From Streptomyces sp. MMG1121 (GTDB lineage Bacteria; Actinomycetota; Actinomycetes; Streptomycetales; Streptomycetaceae): a stretch of 64,000 nucleotides of DNA. The stretch is taken from contig NZ_LGDV01000226.1 of NCBI RefSeq assembly GCF_001280015.1, positions 308,732 through 372,731 of the forward strand, given 5' to 3'. Position numbers and translations under genes: made by a program. The notes below the pieces were generated by a model that saw only the letters and a program-made list of their open reading frames with translations, was not told the origin of the DNA and searched no databases. Of the stretch, positions 18,421 through 26,947 are shown in pieces. The first letter of the stretch is position 1. Every line of letters begins with the position of its first letter.

Positions 18421-18467
18421 AATGTCTGGACAAAACATTGACAGGGTGAGGCGTACGGGACTACAAA
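18421..18467 (+). promoter_or_regulatory. Candidate promoter of the inositol operon
   Basis: TTGACA at 18438-18443 and TACAAA at 18462-18467 with an 18-base spacer, 30 bases before the iolC start. A small inverted repeat (AATGT at 18421-18425 and ACATT at 18435-18439) abuts the -35 box and could be a repressor site. Confidence 0.6.
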
Positions 18468-18497
18468 ACCGGGGAGAGCCGTAACGAAGGGAAGCCG

Positions 18498-19448
18498 ATG
18501 GCCTACGACCTGATCACCATGGGGCGGATCGGAGTGGACCTCTACCCGCTGCAAACCGGTGTCCCGCTCGCCCAGGTGTCGACCTTCGGCAAGTTCCTCG
18601 GCGGGTCGGCGACGAACGTCGCGGTCGCCGCGGCACGACTCGGCCGGCACACCGCCGTGATCACCCGAACCGGTGACGACCCGTTCGGCACCTATCTGCA
18701 TGAGGCGCTGCGCGGTTTCGGTGTCGACGACCGCTGGGTCACCCCCGTCCCGGGACTGCCGACCCCGGTCACCTTCTGCGAGGTCTTCCCGCCGGACGAC
18801 TTCCCGCTGTACTTCTACCGTCAGCCCAAGGCGCCCGACCTGGAGATCGACGCCCACGACCTGGACCTCGACGCCATCCGCGGCGCCCGCATCTTCTGGG
18901 TCACCGGCACCGGCCTGAGCGAGGAGCCGAGCCGCACGGCGACGCTCGCGGCCCTCGCGCACCGCGCCAAGTCCGGTACGACGGTCTTCGACCTCGACTG
19001 GCGGCCCATGTTCTGGACCCACCCGGACGAGGCCCGCCCGTTCTACGCCGAGGCCCTGCGCCACACCACGGTCGCCGTCGGCAACCTGGACGAGGTGGAG
19101 GTCGCGACGGGGGTGCGCGAGCCGCATGCCGCCGCCCGGGCGCTGCTGGCCGCCGGCGTCGAGATCGCCGTCGTCAAACAGGGACCCAAGGGAGTCCTGG
19201 CGGTGAGCGCTTCGGGTGACTCGGCCGAGGTGCCGCCCCTCCCGGTCGACGTCCTCAACGGCCTCGGCGCCGGTGACGCCTTCGGCGGCTCGCTCTGCGA
19301 CGGCCTGCTCGAAGGCCGGGACCTGGAGACGATCATGCGACACGCCAACGCGGCCGGCGCCATCGTCGCCTCCCGCCTGGAGTGCTCCTCCGCGATGCCC
19401 ACCCCGGCCGAGGTGGCCGCCGCGCTCGAGGCCGGAGCGGTCCTGTGA
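18498..19448 (+). CDS. iolC: 5-dehydro-2-deoxygluconokinase
   Basis: 316 residues of the PfkB/ribokinase sugar kinase family. IolC phosphorylates 2-deoxy-5-keto-D-gluconate in myo-inositol breakdown. Seen: the N-terminal ITMGRIGVDLYPLQTGVPL typical of IolC, the first PfkB signature GGSATNVAVAAARLG, the catalytic-base region VLNGLGAGDAFGGSLCDGLL (Asp of GAGD), and YFYRQPKAPD, which fits IolC better than other PfkB kinases. Start ATG at 18498 with GAAGGGAAG upstream. First gene of the operon; the stop overlaps the GTG of the next gene (GTGA). Confidence 0.92.
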   Translation: MAYDLITMGRIGVDLYPLQTGVPLAQVSTFGKFLGGSATNVAVAAARLGRHTAVITRTGDDPFGTYLHEALRGFGVDDRWVTPVPGLPTPVTFCEVFPPDDFPLYFYRQPKAPDLEIDAHDLDLDAIRGARIFWVTGTGLSEEPSRTATLAALAHRAKSGTTVFDLDWRPMFWTHPDEARPFYAEALRHTTVAVGNLDEVEVATGVREPHAAARALLAAGVEIAVVKQGPKGVLAVSASGDSAEVPPLPVDVLNGLGAGDAFGGSLCDGLLEGRDLETIMRHANAAGAIVASRLECSSAMPTPAEVAAALEAGAVL

Positions 19449-20392
19449 GGGCCGGCCGCGTCACGGGCACGCACACCGAGGGCGGGGACGCGGGAAGGCG
19501 CTCACGCGTCGACGTCGCCGAACTCGTCCGTATCCGCACCCACCACCCCGAGGCGATCGCCGAGGCCGCGGTCCGCCGGGCCCGGCGCCCGCTGCTGGGG
19601 GACAACGGCCGGCTGATGATCGTCGCCGCCGACCACCCGGCCCGCGGCGCGCTCGGCGTCGGCGACCGGGGGCTCGCCATGGCCAACCGCGCAGAACTGC
19701 TGGAACGGCTGTGCCTGGCGCTGTCCCGGCCCGGCGTCGACGGTGTCCTCGCCACCGCCGACATCCTGGACGACCTGCTGCTGCTCGGCGCCCTCGACCA
19801 CAAGGTCGTCATGGGCTCCATGAACCGGGGCGGACTGCAGGGCGCCAGTTTCGAGCTGGACGACCGCTTCACCGGGCACCGCCCCGAGGACATCCAGCGG
19901 CTCGGCTTCGACGCGGGCAAGCTGCTGCTGCGCATCGACTACGACGACCCGGGTTCGCTGACCACCCTGGAGTCCACCGCCCGCGCCGTCGACGAGATGG
20001 CCGCGCGCCGGCTGCCGGTGTTCGTGGAGCCGTTCATCAGCCGCCGCACCCCCGAGGGGAAGCTGCGCAACGACCTGTCCGCCGAGGCGGTCACCCGGTC
20101 CATCGCCATCGCCTCAGGCCTCGGCGGCTCCTCCGCCTACACCTGGCTGAAGGTGCCCGTCACCGAGCACCCCGACGACATGGCCCGGGTCATGGAGACC
20201 TCGACCCTGCCGGCCGTGCTGCTCGGCGGCGACATCGGCGACTCGCCCGAGGACCAGGTCGCCGCCTACGAGAAGTGGCGCGACGCGCTCCAACTGCCCA
20301 CCGTGCGCGGCCTGGTGGTCGGACGCTCGCTGCTGTACCCGGCGGACGGCGACGTGGCCGCCGCCGTGGACACCGCCGTAGGACTGCTGTGA
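19445..20392 (+). CDS. Cgl0159-family (beta/alpha)8 aldolase-like protein of the inositol operon
   Basis: 315 residues from the GTG at 19445, translationally coupled to iolC. It resembles the TIM-barrel proteins called Cgl0159 family that sit in actinobacterial inositol clusters: LMIVAADHPARGALGVG, VDGVLATADILDDLLLLGAL, KVVMGSMNRGGLQG, FVEPFISRR, GLGGSSAYTWLKVPV, LLGGDIGDS and GLVVGRSLLYP. The conserved Lys in the sixth strand region (WLKVPV) would suit a class I aldolase. The likely job is cleavage of 2-deoxy-5-keto-gluconate 6-phosphate, the step catalysed by IolJ elsewhere, since no IolJ of the usual type is present here. That assignment is inference from fold and place in the operon. Confidence 0.82.
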   Translation: MRAGRVTGTHTEGGDAGRRSRVDVAELVRIRTHHPEAIAEAAVRRARRPLLGDNGRLMIVAADHPARGALGVGDRGLAMANRAELLERLCLALSRPGVDGVLATADILDDLLLLGALDHKVVMGSMNRGGLQGASFELDDRFTGHRPEDIQRLGFDAGKLLLRIDYDDPGSLTTLESTARAVDEMAARRLPVFVEPFISRRTPEGKLRNDLSAEAVTRSIAIASGLGGSSAYTWLKVPVTEHPDDMARVMETSTLPAVLLGGDIGDSPEDQVAAYEKWRDALQLPTVRGLVVGRSLLYPADGDVAAAVDTAVGLL

Positions 20393-20399
20393 GGGCCGC

Positions 20400-21224
20400 A
20401 TGACCAGCACCGACCTGTATCTGCCCCGGGGCGCGACCGCGAACGCCCAGTACGCCGTCGACATCGACCCCAAGTTGGCCGGCTGGACACACAGCAGCCT
20501 GCGCGTGGTCGAGTTGGCGCCCGGCGGCAGCCATACGTTCACCACCGGCGACAGCGAGTGGATCGTGCTTCCGCTGCAAGGCGGATGTACCGTACAAATC
20601 GAGGAGAACGAGTTCCAACTCCTGGGCCGGGGGAGTGTGTTCGCGGACGTCTCCGATTTCGCGTACGTTCCCCGGGACGCCCGGGTCCAGATCGCCTCCG
20701 GCGCGGGAGGCCGCTTCGCCCTGGCAGGAGCGAAGTGCGAGCGACGACTCCCCGCCCGCTACGGCCCCGCGCCGGAGGTACCCGTCGAGCAGCGCGGCAG
20801 CGGCACCTGCGCCCGCCAGGTGCGGGGCTTCGCCGCAGCCGACTCCTTCGACTGCGACAAGCTGATCGCCGTCGAGGTGATCACCCCCGGCGGCAACTGG
20901 TCCTCGTACCCGCCGCACAAGCACGACGAGCACCGGCCGGGCGAGGAGTCCGAGCTGGAGGAGATCTACTACTTCGAGATCGACGGCCCGAACGGTCTCG
21001 GCTATCAGCGGGTGTTCCCCTCCCGCGAGGGCGGATCCGACGTCCTCGCCGAGGTCCGCTCCGGCGACGCCGTCCTCGTCCCCGACGGCTGGCACGGCCC
21101 GTCGATCGCCCAGCCCGGGCACGACATGTACTACCTGAACGTCATGTCGGGCCCGGGCCGGACCCGGGAGTGGCGGATCTGCTTCCACCCGGACCACACC
21201 GAGACCACAGGGGGGTACCGATGA
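20400..21224 (+). CDS. iolB: 5-deoxy-glucuronate isomerase
   Basis: 274 residues, a double cupin. IolB converts 5-deoxy-glucuronate to 2-deoxy-5-keto-gluconate. Landmarks: VVELAPGGSHTFTTGDSEWIV in the first cupin, and in the second the metal-binding string SSYPPHKHDEH with three His, the Glu in EEIYYFEIDG, and VPDGWHGPSIAQPGHDMYYLN. ATG at 20400, 7 bases after the aldolase gene. Ends in an ATGA overlap with iolD. Confidence 0.95.
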   Translation: MTSTDLYLPRGATANAQYAVDIDPKLAGWTHSSLRVVELAPGGSHTFTTGDSEWIVLPLQGGCTVQIEENEFQLLGRGSVFADVSDFAYVPRDARVQIASGAGGRFALAGAKCERRLPARYGPAPEVPVEQRGSGTCARQVRGFAAADSFDCDKLIAVEVITPGGNWSSYPPHKHDEHRPGEESELEEIYYFEIDGPNGLGYQRVFPSREGGSDVLAEVRSGDAVLVPDGWHGPSIAQPGHDMYYLNVMSGPGRTREWRICFHPDHTETTGGYR

Positions 21225-23101
21225 CGACGACCCGGCTGACCGTCGCCCAGGCGCTCGTCCGCTTCCTCGCCGCCCAGTACACCGAGCGCGACGGCGAGCG
21301 CCGCCGGCTGATCGGCGCGACCTGGGGCATCTTCGGGCACGGCAACGTCGCGGGCCTCGGCCAGGCGCTGATCGAGTACGCCGAGTTGATGCCGTATCAC
21401 CAGGGCCGCAACGAGCAGTCCATGGTGCACGCGGCGGTCGGCTACGCCCGCCAGTCCAACCGGCTGTCCACGCACGCGGTGACGACGTCGATCGGCCCCG
21501 GCGCGACGAACCTCGTCACCGGCGCCGCCCTCGCCACCATCAACCACCTCCCGGTCCTGCTGCTGCCCGGCGACGTCTTCGCGACCCGCCCCGCCGACCC
21601 GGTCCTGCAGCAGCTGGAACTGCCGTACGCGGGCGACGTCTCGGTCAACGACACGCTGCGCCCGGTGTCGAAGTACTTCGACCGGATCACCCGCCCGGAG
21701 CAGCTGATCCCGTCCGCGCTCCAGGCCGTGCGGGTCCTCACCGACCCGGTGGAGACGGGCGCCGTCACCCTCGCGCTGCCGCAGGACGTGCAGGCCGAGG
21801 CGTACGACTGGCCGCAGGAGTTCTTCGCCGAGCGCGTGTGGACCGTACGACGCCCGGGCGCGGACCCGACCGAGCTGGCCGAGGCGGTCACGGCGATCCG
21901 TGCCGCGCGGCGCCCGCTGGTCGTCGCGGGCGGCGGAGTGCACCACAGCCGCGCCGAGGAGGCCCTCGCGGAGTTCGCGTCGGCCACCCGGATCCCGGTC
22001 GCCTCCACCCAGGCCGGCAAGGGCTCGCTGCGCCACGACCACCCGCAGGACGTGGGCGGCATCGGCCACACCGGCACCGCGACCGCCGACGAACTGGCCC
22101 GCACCGCGGACCTGGTGATCGGCGTCGGCACCCGGTACACCGACTTCACCACCGCCTCCGGCACCCTCTTCGCACACCCGGCCGTCCGCTTCCTCAACCT
22201 CAACATCGCCCCCTTCGACGGCCACAAGCTGTCCGGGCTGCCGCTGATCGCGGACGCCCGCAGCGGCCTGGGCGAGCTGACCGAGGCGCTGGTCGTGCAC
22301 GGCCACGCGGTGGCCGACGCCTACGTCACCGAGTACACCGAGGACAAGGAGCGCTGGGAGCAGCGCGTCGACGCCTGCTTCGAGGCCGACGAGACGGACG
22401 TACGGCCGAGCCAGCCGCAGGTCATCGGGGCGCTGGACGCCCTGGTGGACGAGTCGGACATCATCATCAACGCGGCCGGCTCGCTCCCCGGCGACCTGCA
22501 CAAGCTGTGGCGGTCACGCTCGCGCGACCAGTACCACCTGGAGTACGGCTACTCCTGCATGGGCTACGAGATCCCGGCCGCGCTCGGCGTGAAGCTCGCC
22601 GCGCCGGAGCGGAACGTGTGGGCGCTGGTCGGCGACGGCACGTATCTGATGATGCCGACGGAGATCGTGACGGCCGTGCAGGAGGGCATCGCGATCAAGA
22701 TCCTGCTGGTGCAGAACCACGGGTACGCGTCCATCGGCGGTCTGTCGGAGTCGGTCGGCGGGGAGCGGTTCGGTACCGCCTACCGGTTCCCGACGGACGA
22801 GGGGACGTACACGGGCGCCCCGCTGCCCCTCGACCTCGCCGCCAACGTGGCCAGCCTCGGCATGCGGGTGCTGCGCGCGAAGACCGTACGCGACCTGCGC
22901 GAGGCGCTCGCCGAGGCGCGGGCCGCCGACACTCCCACATGTGTCTACGTGGAGACCGAAACGTCCGACACTGTGTCGGGCGCGCCCCCGGCGCAGGCCT
23001 GGTGGGATGTTCCTGTGGCCGAGACCGCGACCCGATCGTCCGCGGTCAAGGCACGTGAGCTGTACGAACGGCACGTCTCGACCCGACGCCGCCATCTGTA
23101 A
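21221..23101 (+). CDS. iolD: 3D-(3,5/4)-trihydroxycyclohexane-1,2-dione hydrolase (ThDP)
   Basis: 626 residues, ThDP-dependent. IolD opens the ring of trihydroxycyclohexanedione to 5-deoxy-glucuronate. Visible are the pyrimidine-binding domain with GIFGHGNVAGLG, QSMVHAAVGYARQ (Glu of the ThDP site in YHQGRNEQSM) and TSIGPGATNLVTGAALA, a central DHS-like nucleotide domain, and the diphosphate-binding domain with VGDGTYLMMPTEIV and LVQNHGYASIGGL. The length and the RQSNRLSTHAVTTSIGPG block are as in known IolD. Coupled to iolB by ATGA; strong GGGGGG upstream. Confidence 0.95.
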   Translation: MTTTRLTVAQALVRFLAAQYTERDGERRRLIGATWGIFGHGNVAGLGQALIEYAELMPYHQGRNEQSMVHAAVGYARQSNRLSTHAVTTSIGPGATNLVTGAALATINHLPVLLLPGDVFATRPADPVLQQLELPYAGDVSVNDTLRPVSKYFDRITRPEQLIPSALQAVRVLTDPVETGAVTLALPQDVQAEAYDWPQEFFAERVWTVRRPGADPTELAEAVTAIRAARRPLVVAGGGVHHSRAEEALAEFASATRIPVASTQAGKGSLRHDHPQDVGGIGHTGTATADELARTADLVIGVGTRYTDFTTASGTLFAHPAVRFLNLNIAPFDGHKLSGLPLIADARSGLGELTEALVVHGHAVADAYVTEYTEDKERWEQRVDACFEADETDVRPSQPQVIGALDALVDESDIIINAAGSLPGDLHKLWRSRSRDQYHLEYGYSCMGYEIPAALGVKLAAPERNVWALVGDGTYLMMPTEIVTAVQEGIAIKILLVQNHGYASIGGLSESVGGERFGTAYRFPTDEGTYTGAPLPLDLAANVASLGMRVLRAKTVRDLREALAEARAADTPTCVYVETETSDTVSGAPPAQAWWDVPVAETATRSSAVKARELYERHVSTRRRHL

Positions 23102-23117
23102 TAAGGAGTCTCTGGGC

Positions 23118-24620
23118 ATGACGAAGATCGTCAACCACTGGATCGGCGGCAAGACCGCCGAAGGCGCGTCGGGTACGTACGGGCCGGTCACGGACCCGGC
23201 GACCGGTGCGGTCACCACCAAGGTCGCGTTCGCGTCGGTCGAGGAGGTGGACACGGCCGTCGCGGCGGCCAAGGACGCCTTCGCGACCTGGGGCCAGTCC
23301 TCGCTGGCCCAGCGCACCACGATCCTCTTCAGGTTCCGGGCGCTGCTGGACGCCAACCGGGACGCCATCGCGGAGCTGATCACCGCCGAGCACGGCAAGG
23401 TGCACTCCGACGCGCTCGGCGAGGTCGCGCGCGGCCTGGAGATCGTGGACCTGGCCTGCGGCATCAACGTGCAGCTCAAGGGCGAGCTGTCCACGCAGGT
23501 CGCCAGCCGCGTCGACGTCTCCTCGCTGCGCCAGCCGCTCGGTGTCGTCGCGGGCATCACGCCGTTCAACTTCCCGGCGATGGTCCCGATGTGGATGTTC
23601 CCGATCGCCATCGCGACCGGCAACACCTTCGTGCTGAAGCCGAGCGAGAAGGACCCGTCGGCCGCCGTCAAGATCGCCGAGCTGCTCTCCGAGGCGGGTC
23701 TGCCGGACGGCGTCTTCAACGTCGTGCACGGCGACAAGGTGGCCGTGGACCGCCTGCTGGAGCACCCGGACGTGAAGGCGGTGTCGTTCGTCGGCTCGAC
23801 CCCGATCGCCCGCTACATCCACACCACGGCCTCGGCGAACGGCAAGCGCGTCCAGGCCCTGGGCGGTGCCAAGAACCACATGCTGGTCCTGCCGGACGCC
23901 GACCTGGACGCGGCGGCGGACGCGGCGGTCTCGGCGGCGTACGGCTCCGCGGGCGAGCGCTGCATGGCCATCTCGGCCGTCGTCGCGGTCGGCGCGATCG
24001 GCGACACGCTGGTCGACAAGATCCGTGAGCGCGCCGAGAAGATCAAGATCGGCCCCGGCAACGACCCGGCGAGCGAGATGGGCCCGCTGATCACCAAGGT
24101 CCACCGCGACAAGGTGGCCTCCTACGTCGAGGGCGCGGCGGCCGAGGGCGCCGAGGTCGTGCTCGACGGCACCGGCTACACGGTCGAGGGCTTCGAGGAC
24201 GGCCACTGGATCGGTATCTCGCTGCTCGACAAGGTGCCGACCAGCGCCAAGGCGTACCAGGACGAGATCTTCGGCCCGGTGCTGTGCGTGCTGCGCGTGG
24301 ACACGTACGAGGAGGGCCTGGCCCTCATCAACGCGTCCCCCTTCGGCAACGGCACCGCGATCTTCACCCGGGACGGCGGCGCGGCCCGTCGCTTCCAGCT
24401 GGAGGTCGAGGCCGGCATGGTGGGCGTGAACGTGCCGATCCCGGTGCCGGTGGGGTACCACTCCTTCGGTGGCTGGAAGGACTCGCTCTTCGGCGACCAC
24501 CACATCTACGGCAACGACGGCACGCACTTCTACACCCGCGGCAAGGTCGTCACCACGCGCTGGCCCGACCCGGCCGACGCCCCTGCGGGCGTGGACCTGG
24601 GCTTCCCGCGCAACCACTGA
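23118..24620 (+). CDS. iolA: Methylmalonate-semialdehyde / malonate-semialdehyde dehydrogenase (CoA-acylating)
   Basis: 500 residues of the aldehyde dehydrogenase superfamily, subgroup MmsA/IolA. It oxidises malonate semialdehyde (inositol route) or methylmalonate semialdehyde (valine route) to acetyl- or propionyl-CoA. Signature blocks: NHWIGGKTAEG at the start, GITPFNFPAMVPMWMFPIA, FVGSTPIARYIHT, the catalytic Cys in GSAGERCMAISAVVAVG, and NVPIPVPVGYHSFGGWKDS. Start ATG 23118 with AAGGAG upstream; a 16-base gap separates it from iolD. Last gene of the operon, followed by a textbook terminator. An alternative name is mmsA. Confidence 0.94.
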   Translation: MTKIVNHWIGGKTAEGASGTYGPVTDPATGAVTTKVAFASVEEVDTAVAAAKDAFATWGQSSLAQRTTILFRFRALLDANRDAIAELITAEHGKVHSDALGEVARGLEIVDLACGINVQLKGELSTQVASRVDVSSLRQPLGVVAGITPFNFPAMVPMWMFPIAIATGNTFVLKPSEKDPSAAVKIAELLSEAGLPDGVFNVVHGDKVAVDRLLEHPDVKAVSFVGSTPIARYIHTTASANGKRVQALGGAKNHMLVLPDADLDAAADAAVSAAYGSAGERCMAISAVVAVGAIGDTLVDKIRERAEKIKIGPGNDPASEMGPLITKVHRDKVASYVEGAAAEGAEVVLDGTGYTVEGFEDGHWIGISLLDKVPTSAKAYQDEIFGPVLCVLRVDTYEEGLALINASPFGNGTAIFTRDGGAARRFQLEVEAGMVGVNVPIPVPVGYHSFGGWKDSLFGDHHIYGNDGTHFYTRGKVVTTRWPDPADAPAGVDLGFPRNH

Positions 24621-24638
24621 GAGTAACCAGAACCTGCC

Positions 24639-24677
24639 GTCAGGCCGTCCGGATTCCGGACGGCCTGACATTTTTTT
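24639..24677 (+). terminator. Rho-independent terminator of the inositol operon
   Basis: Perfect 14-bp arms (24639-24652 and 24656-24669) with a 3-base loop, followed by A and seven T. This is the clearest intrinsic terminator in the window. Confidence 0.95.
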
Positions 24678-24999
24678 GACGCGTTCGCTGCGGTTCTCGT
24701 GCACGGTGGACGAAACGGGTGGCGAAGGGGTTACGGGGATATGACCTTTGAAAGCAAGGTCACATTCGACCAAGGCTTGATGGATGCGCCAATGGGGCGT
24801 CAGAGCCTAGGAATGTGATGCGACGCAAGGGTCTTCGCAAGTGCGGATTCCGAAGGTAAACGGCCATTGACGCGGCGGTTTTCGTCGGGGTTCGCTATGC
24901 AGCGCCGGGAGCGGACCAGACGAACGCACCACGATCCGCCGGAGGCGATAGCGCTCCCGACCCCCACCCTCAGTCGCACACGTCGATCGGAATCGCCGC
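24678..24999. other. Leader region of the permease gene with an inverted repeat
   Basis: About 320 bases with no gene. It holds a 7-bp inverted repeat, TGACCTT at 24742-24748 and AAGGTCA at 24756-24762, separated by 7 bases, which looks like an operator for a dimeric regulator. No confident -35/-10 pair could be assigned. Confidence 0.45.
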
Positions 25000-26415
25000 A
25001 TGACCGACACGCTCCGCCCTGTCGAGACAGCCGTCCTGGACGCTGCTGACAGCTCTCAGAAGCTCAAGCGTTCCATCGGCGTGGTCGGCGGCACCCTGCT
25101 GACGCTGTCGTGCGTCACGCCCGCCTCGACGCTCTTCGTGATCGTGCCGGACCTGTTCTCCAGCCTGGGCACCGCGACCGCTCTGTGCATCGCCATCGGC
25201 GCGCTGCTCTGTATCCCCGTGGCCTTCTGCTACTCGGAGCTGGGCACCCTCATCCCCAGCGCCGGCGGCGAGTACGCCATCGTCTCCACGCTGGCCGGGC
25301 GGCTGGCCGGCTGGCTCGCCTTCGTGATGTCGCTGCTCGTCGTGATGATCGTCCCTCCGGTCATCGCGATGGGCACCGCCGACTACCTCGCCCCGGTCAT
25401 CCACCTCGACCCGGCCTTCACCGGCGCCGGCGTGATGCTCGCGGCCACCCTCGCCGGCCTCCTCGACCTGCGCGCCAACGCCTGGATCACCGGCATCTTC
25501 CTGGTCCTGGAGGTCGTCGCCGCCGGTGTCGTCGCGTTCCTCGGCTTCTCCCACTCCCACCGCGGGGTGAGCAGCCTCGGCTCCCTCCAGGTCGCCGGTG
25601 AGCACGCACACGTCAACCCGGTCACAGCCATGATGGTCCTCTCCGGGCTCGCCATCGCCCTCTTCGCCACCCAGGGCTTCTCCACCGCCGTCTACCTCTC
25701 GGAGGAGCTGGAGAACCCGCGCCGCAACGTCGCCCGTACCGTCCTCGCCACCCTCGCCATCTCCAGCGTCGTCATCCTGGTACCGGTCGTGGCGATCACC
25801 CTGGGCGCCGGTGACCTGAAGGCCCTGACCGGTGGCGACATCTCCAGCATGGTCATCGCCTGGAGCAACTCGGCCGTCGGCACCTTCGTCAGCCTCTGTG
25901 TCGCCCTCGCGATCATCAACGCGGGCATCGTCATGGTCATCCAGAACTCCCGCGTCCTGTTCGCCTCCGCCCGCGACAAGGCCTGGCCCACGCCGGTCAA
26001 CACCGCCCTGTCCCGGCTCGGCCGGTTCGGCTCCCCGTGGGTCGCCACCCTCGTCGTCGGAGTGCCCGGCGCCTTCCTCTGCTTCGTCAACCTGGACACG
26101 CTGTACGGCGTCACCGGAGTCGCCGTCACCGGTCTGTACCTGCTGGTCGCGATCGCCGCGCTGCTCGCCCGGCGCGGGGTGCACGGCACCCGGAAGGCGT
26201 GGCGGATGCCGCTGTGGCCCGCGATGCCGGTCCTGCTGATCGCGGTCCTCGTCTACATCCTCGTGGAGCAGGACCCGTCGTACCTGGCGTGGACCGGCGG
26301 CATCACGGCCGTCGCGACCCTCTACTGGGCCTTCTATCTGCGTCCGCGCCGCGAGATCCGCTGGCTGGTGACCATCCCGGAGGACGTCCCGGTCCCGGAC
26401 GGCACGCAGGCGTAA
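25000..26415 (+). CDS. APC-family amino-acid/polyamine permease
   Basis: 471 residues with about twelve hydrophobic segments. The first segment has the APC hallmark (LKRSIGVVGGTLLTLSCVTPA), then LIPSAGGEYAIVSTLAGRLAG in helix 3, and FATQGFSTAVYLSEELENPRRN with the loop typical of the family, followed by SRVLFASARDKAWP. It should move an amino acid or amine across the membrane with protons or by exchange; the substrate is unknown. ATG 25000; preceding GGAG-like signals are weak. It stands alone after the inositol terminator and ends 4 bases from a convergent GNAT gene. Confidence 0.88.
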   Translation: MTDTLRPVETAVLDAADSSQKLKRSIGVVGGTLLTLSCVTPASTLFVIVPDLFSSLGTATALCIAIGALLCIPVAFCYSELGTLIPSAGGEYAIVSTLAGRLAGWLAFVMSLLVVMIVPPVIAMGTADYLAPVIHLDPAFTGAGVMLAATLAGLLDLRANAWITGIFLVLEVVAAGVVAFLGFSHSHRGVSSLGSLQVAGEHAHVNPVTAMMVLSGLAIALFATQGFSTAVYLSEELENPRRNVARTVLATLAISSVVILVPVVAITLGAGDLKALTGGDISSMVIAWSNSAVGTFVSLCVALAIINAGIVMVIQNSRVLFASARDKAWPTPVNTALSRLGRFGSPWVATLVVGVPGAFLCFVNLDTLYGVTGVAVTGLYLLVAIAALLARRGVHGTRKAWRMPLWPAMPVLLIAVLVYILVEQDPSYLAWTGGITAVATLYWAFYLRPRREIRWLVTIPEDVPVPDGTQA

Positions 26416-26419
26416 CGCC

Positions 26420-26833
26420 TCAGAACGTCCACACCACCACCGTGCACGGTTCCTCGCTCTCGCCGCCCGCACCGCGATAGGCGGCGAGAGCGACGTCGTT
26501 CCCGGCCTCGACCCCCACCCACATGCCGTAACAGCCCCGCTCCCGGGCCAGCGCGGCCAGCCGCCGCACCAGCGCCCGCCCGATGCCCCGTCGCCGGTAC
26601 GGCTCCGCCACGGCCAGCTCGTACAGGAACATCTCGGTGCCCTTGTCGGGGTGGACGGTCTCCACCCCGCTGACGAAGCCGACGGGGGCCGTCCCGCCGG
26701 CTTCGTAGGCCAGCAGCAGATGGTGTCCCGCGGTGCCGAGGAAACGCTCCGCCCACTCGGGGCGCACCGGATTGTCGAACAGGTGCTCGGCGGCGGTGAC
26801 TTCGGTGACGGTGGTGGCCCGGCGGATCTCCAT
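26420..26833 (-). CDS. GNAT acetyltransferase of the AAC(3)-I-like sort
   Basis: 137 residues. LFDNPVRPEWAERFLG, GHHLLLAYEAGG, VGFVSGVETVHPDKGTEMFL and the acetyl-CoA loop YRRRGIGRALVRRLAALARE are arranged as in small GNATs related to aminoglycoside 3-N-acetyltransferase AAC(3)-I. Many chromosomal relatives have no shown resistance function, so the substrate is open. ATG 26833 has GAAGGG upstream. Divergent from the hydrolase-ABC fusion gene with 114 bases between. Confidence 0.85.
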   Translation of the reverse strand: MEIRRATTVTEVTAAEHLFDNPVRPEWAERFLGTAGHHLLLAYEAGGTAPVGFVSGVETVHPDKGTEMFLYELAVAEPYRRRGIGRALVRRLAALARERGCYGMWVGVEAGNDVALAAYRGAGGESEEPCTVVVWTF

Positions 26834-26947
26834 GGCCCTTCGTACCACGCCCGAAGTACGGCGGATCCGGCTGTACTCCCCGAGGAGGGGCCGGGGTTCA
26901 GCCCGCAGGCGCCGTCGGATGTCAGTGCGGGCCCGTACCGTTGAGGC

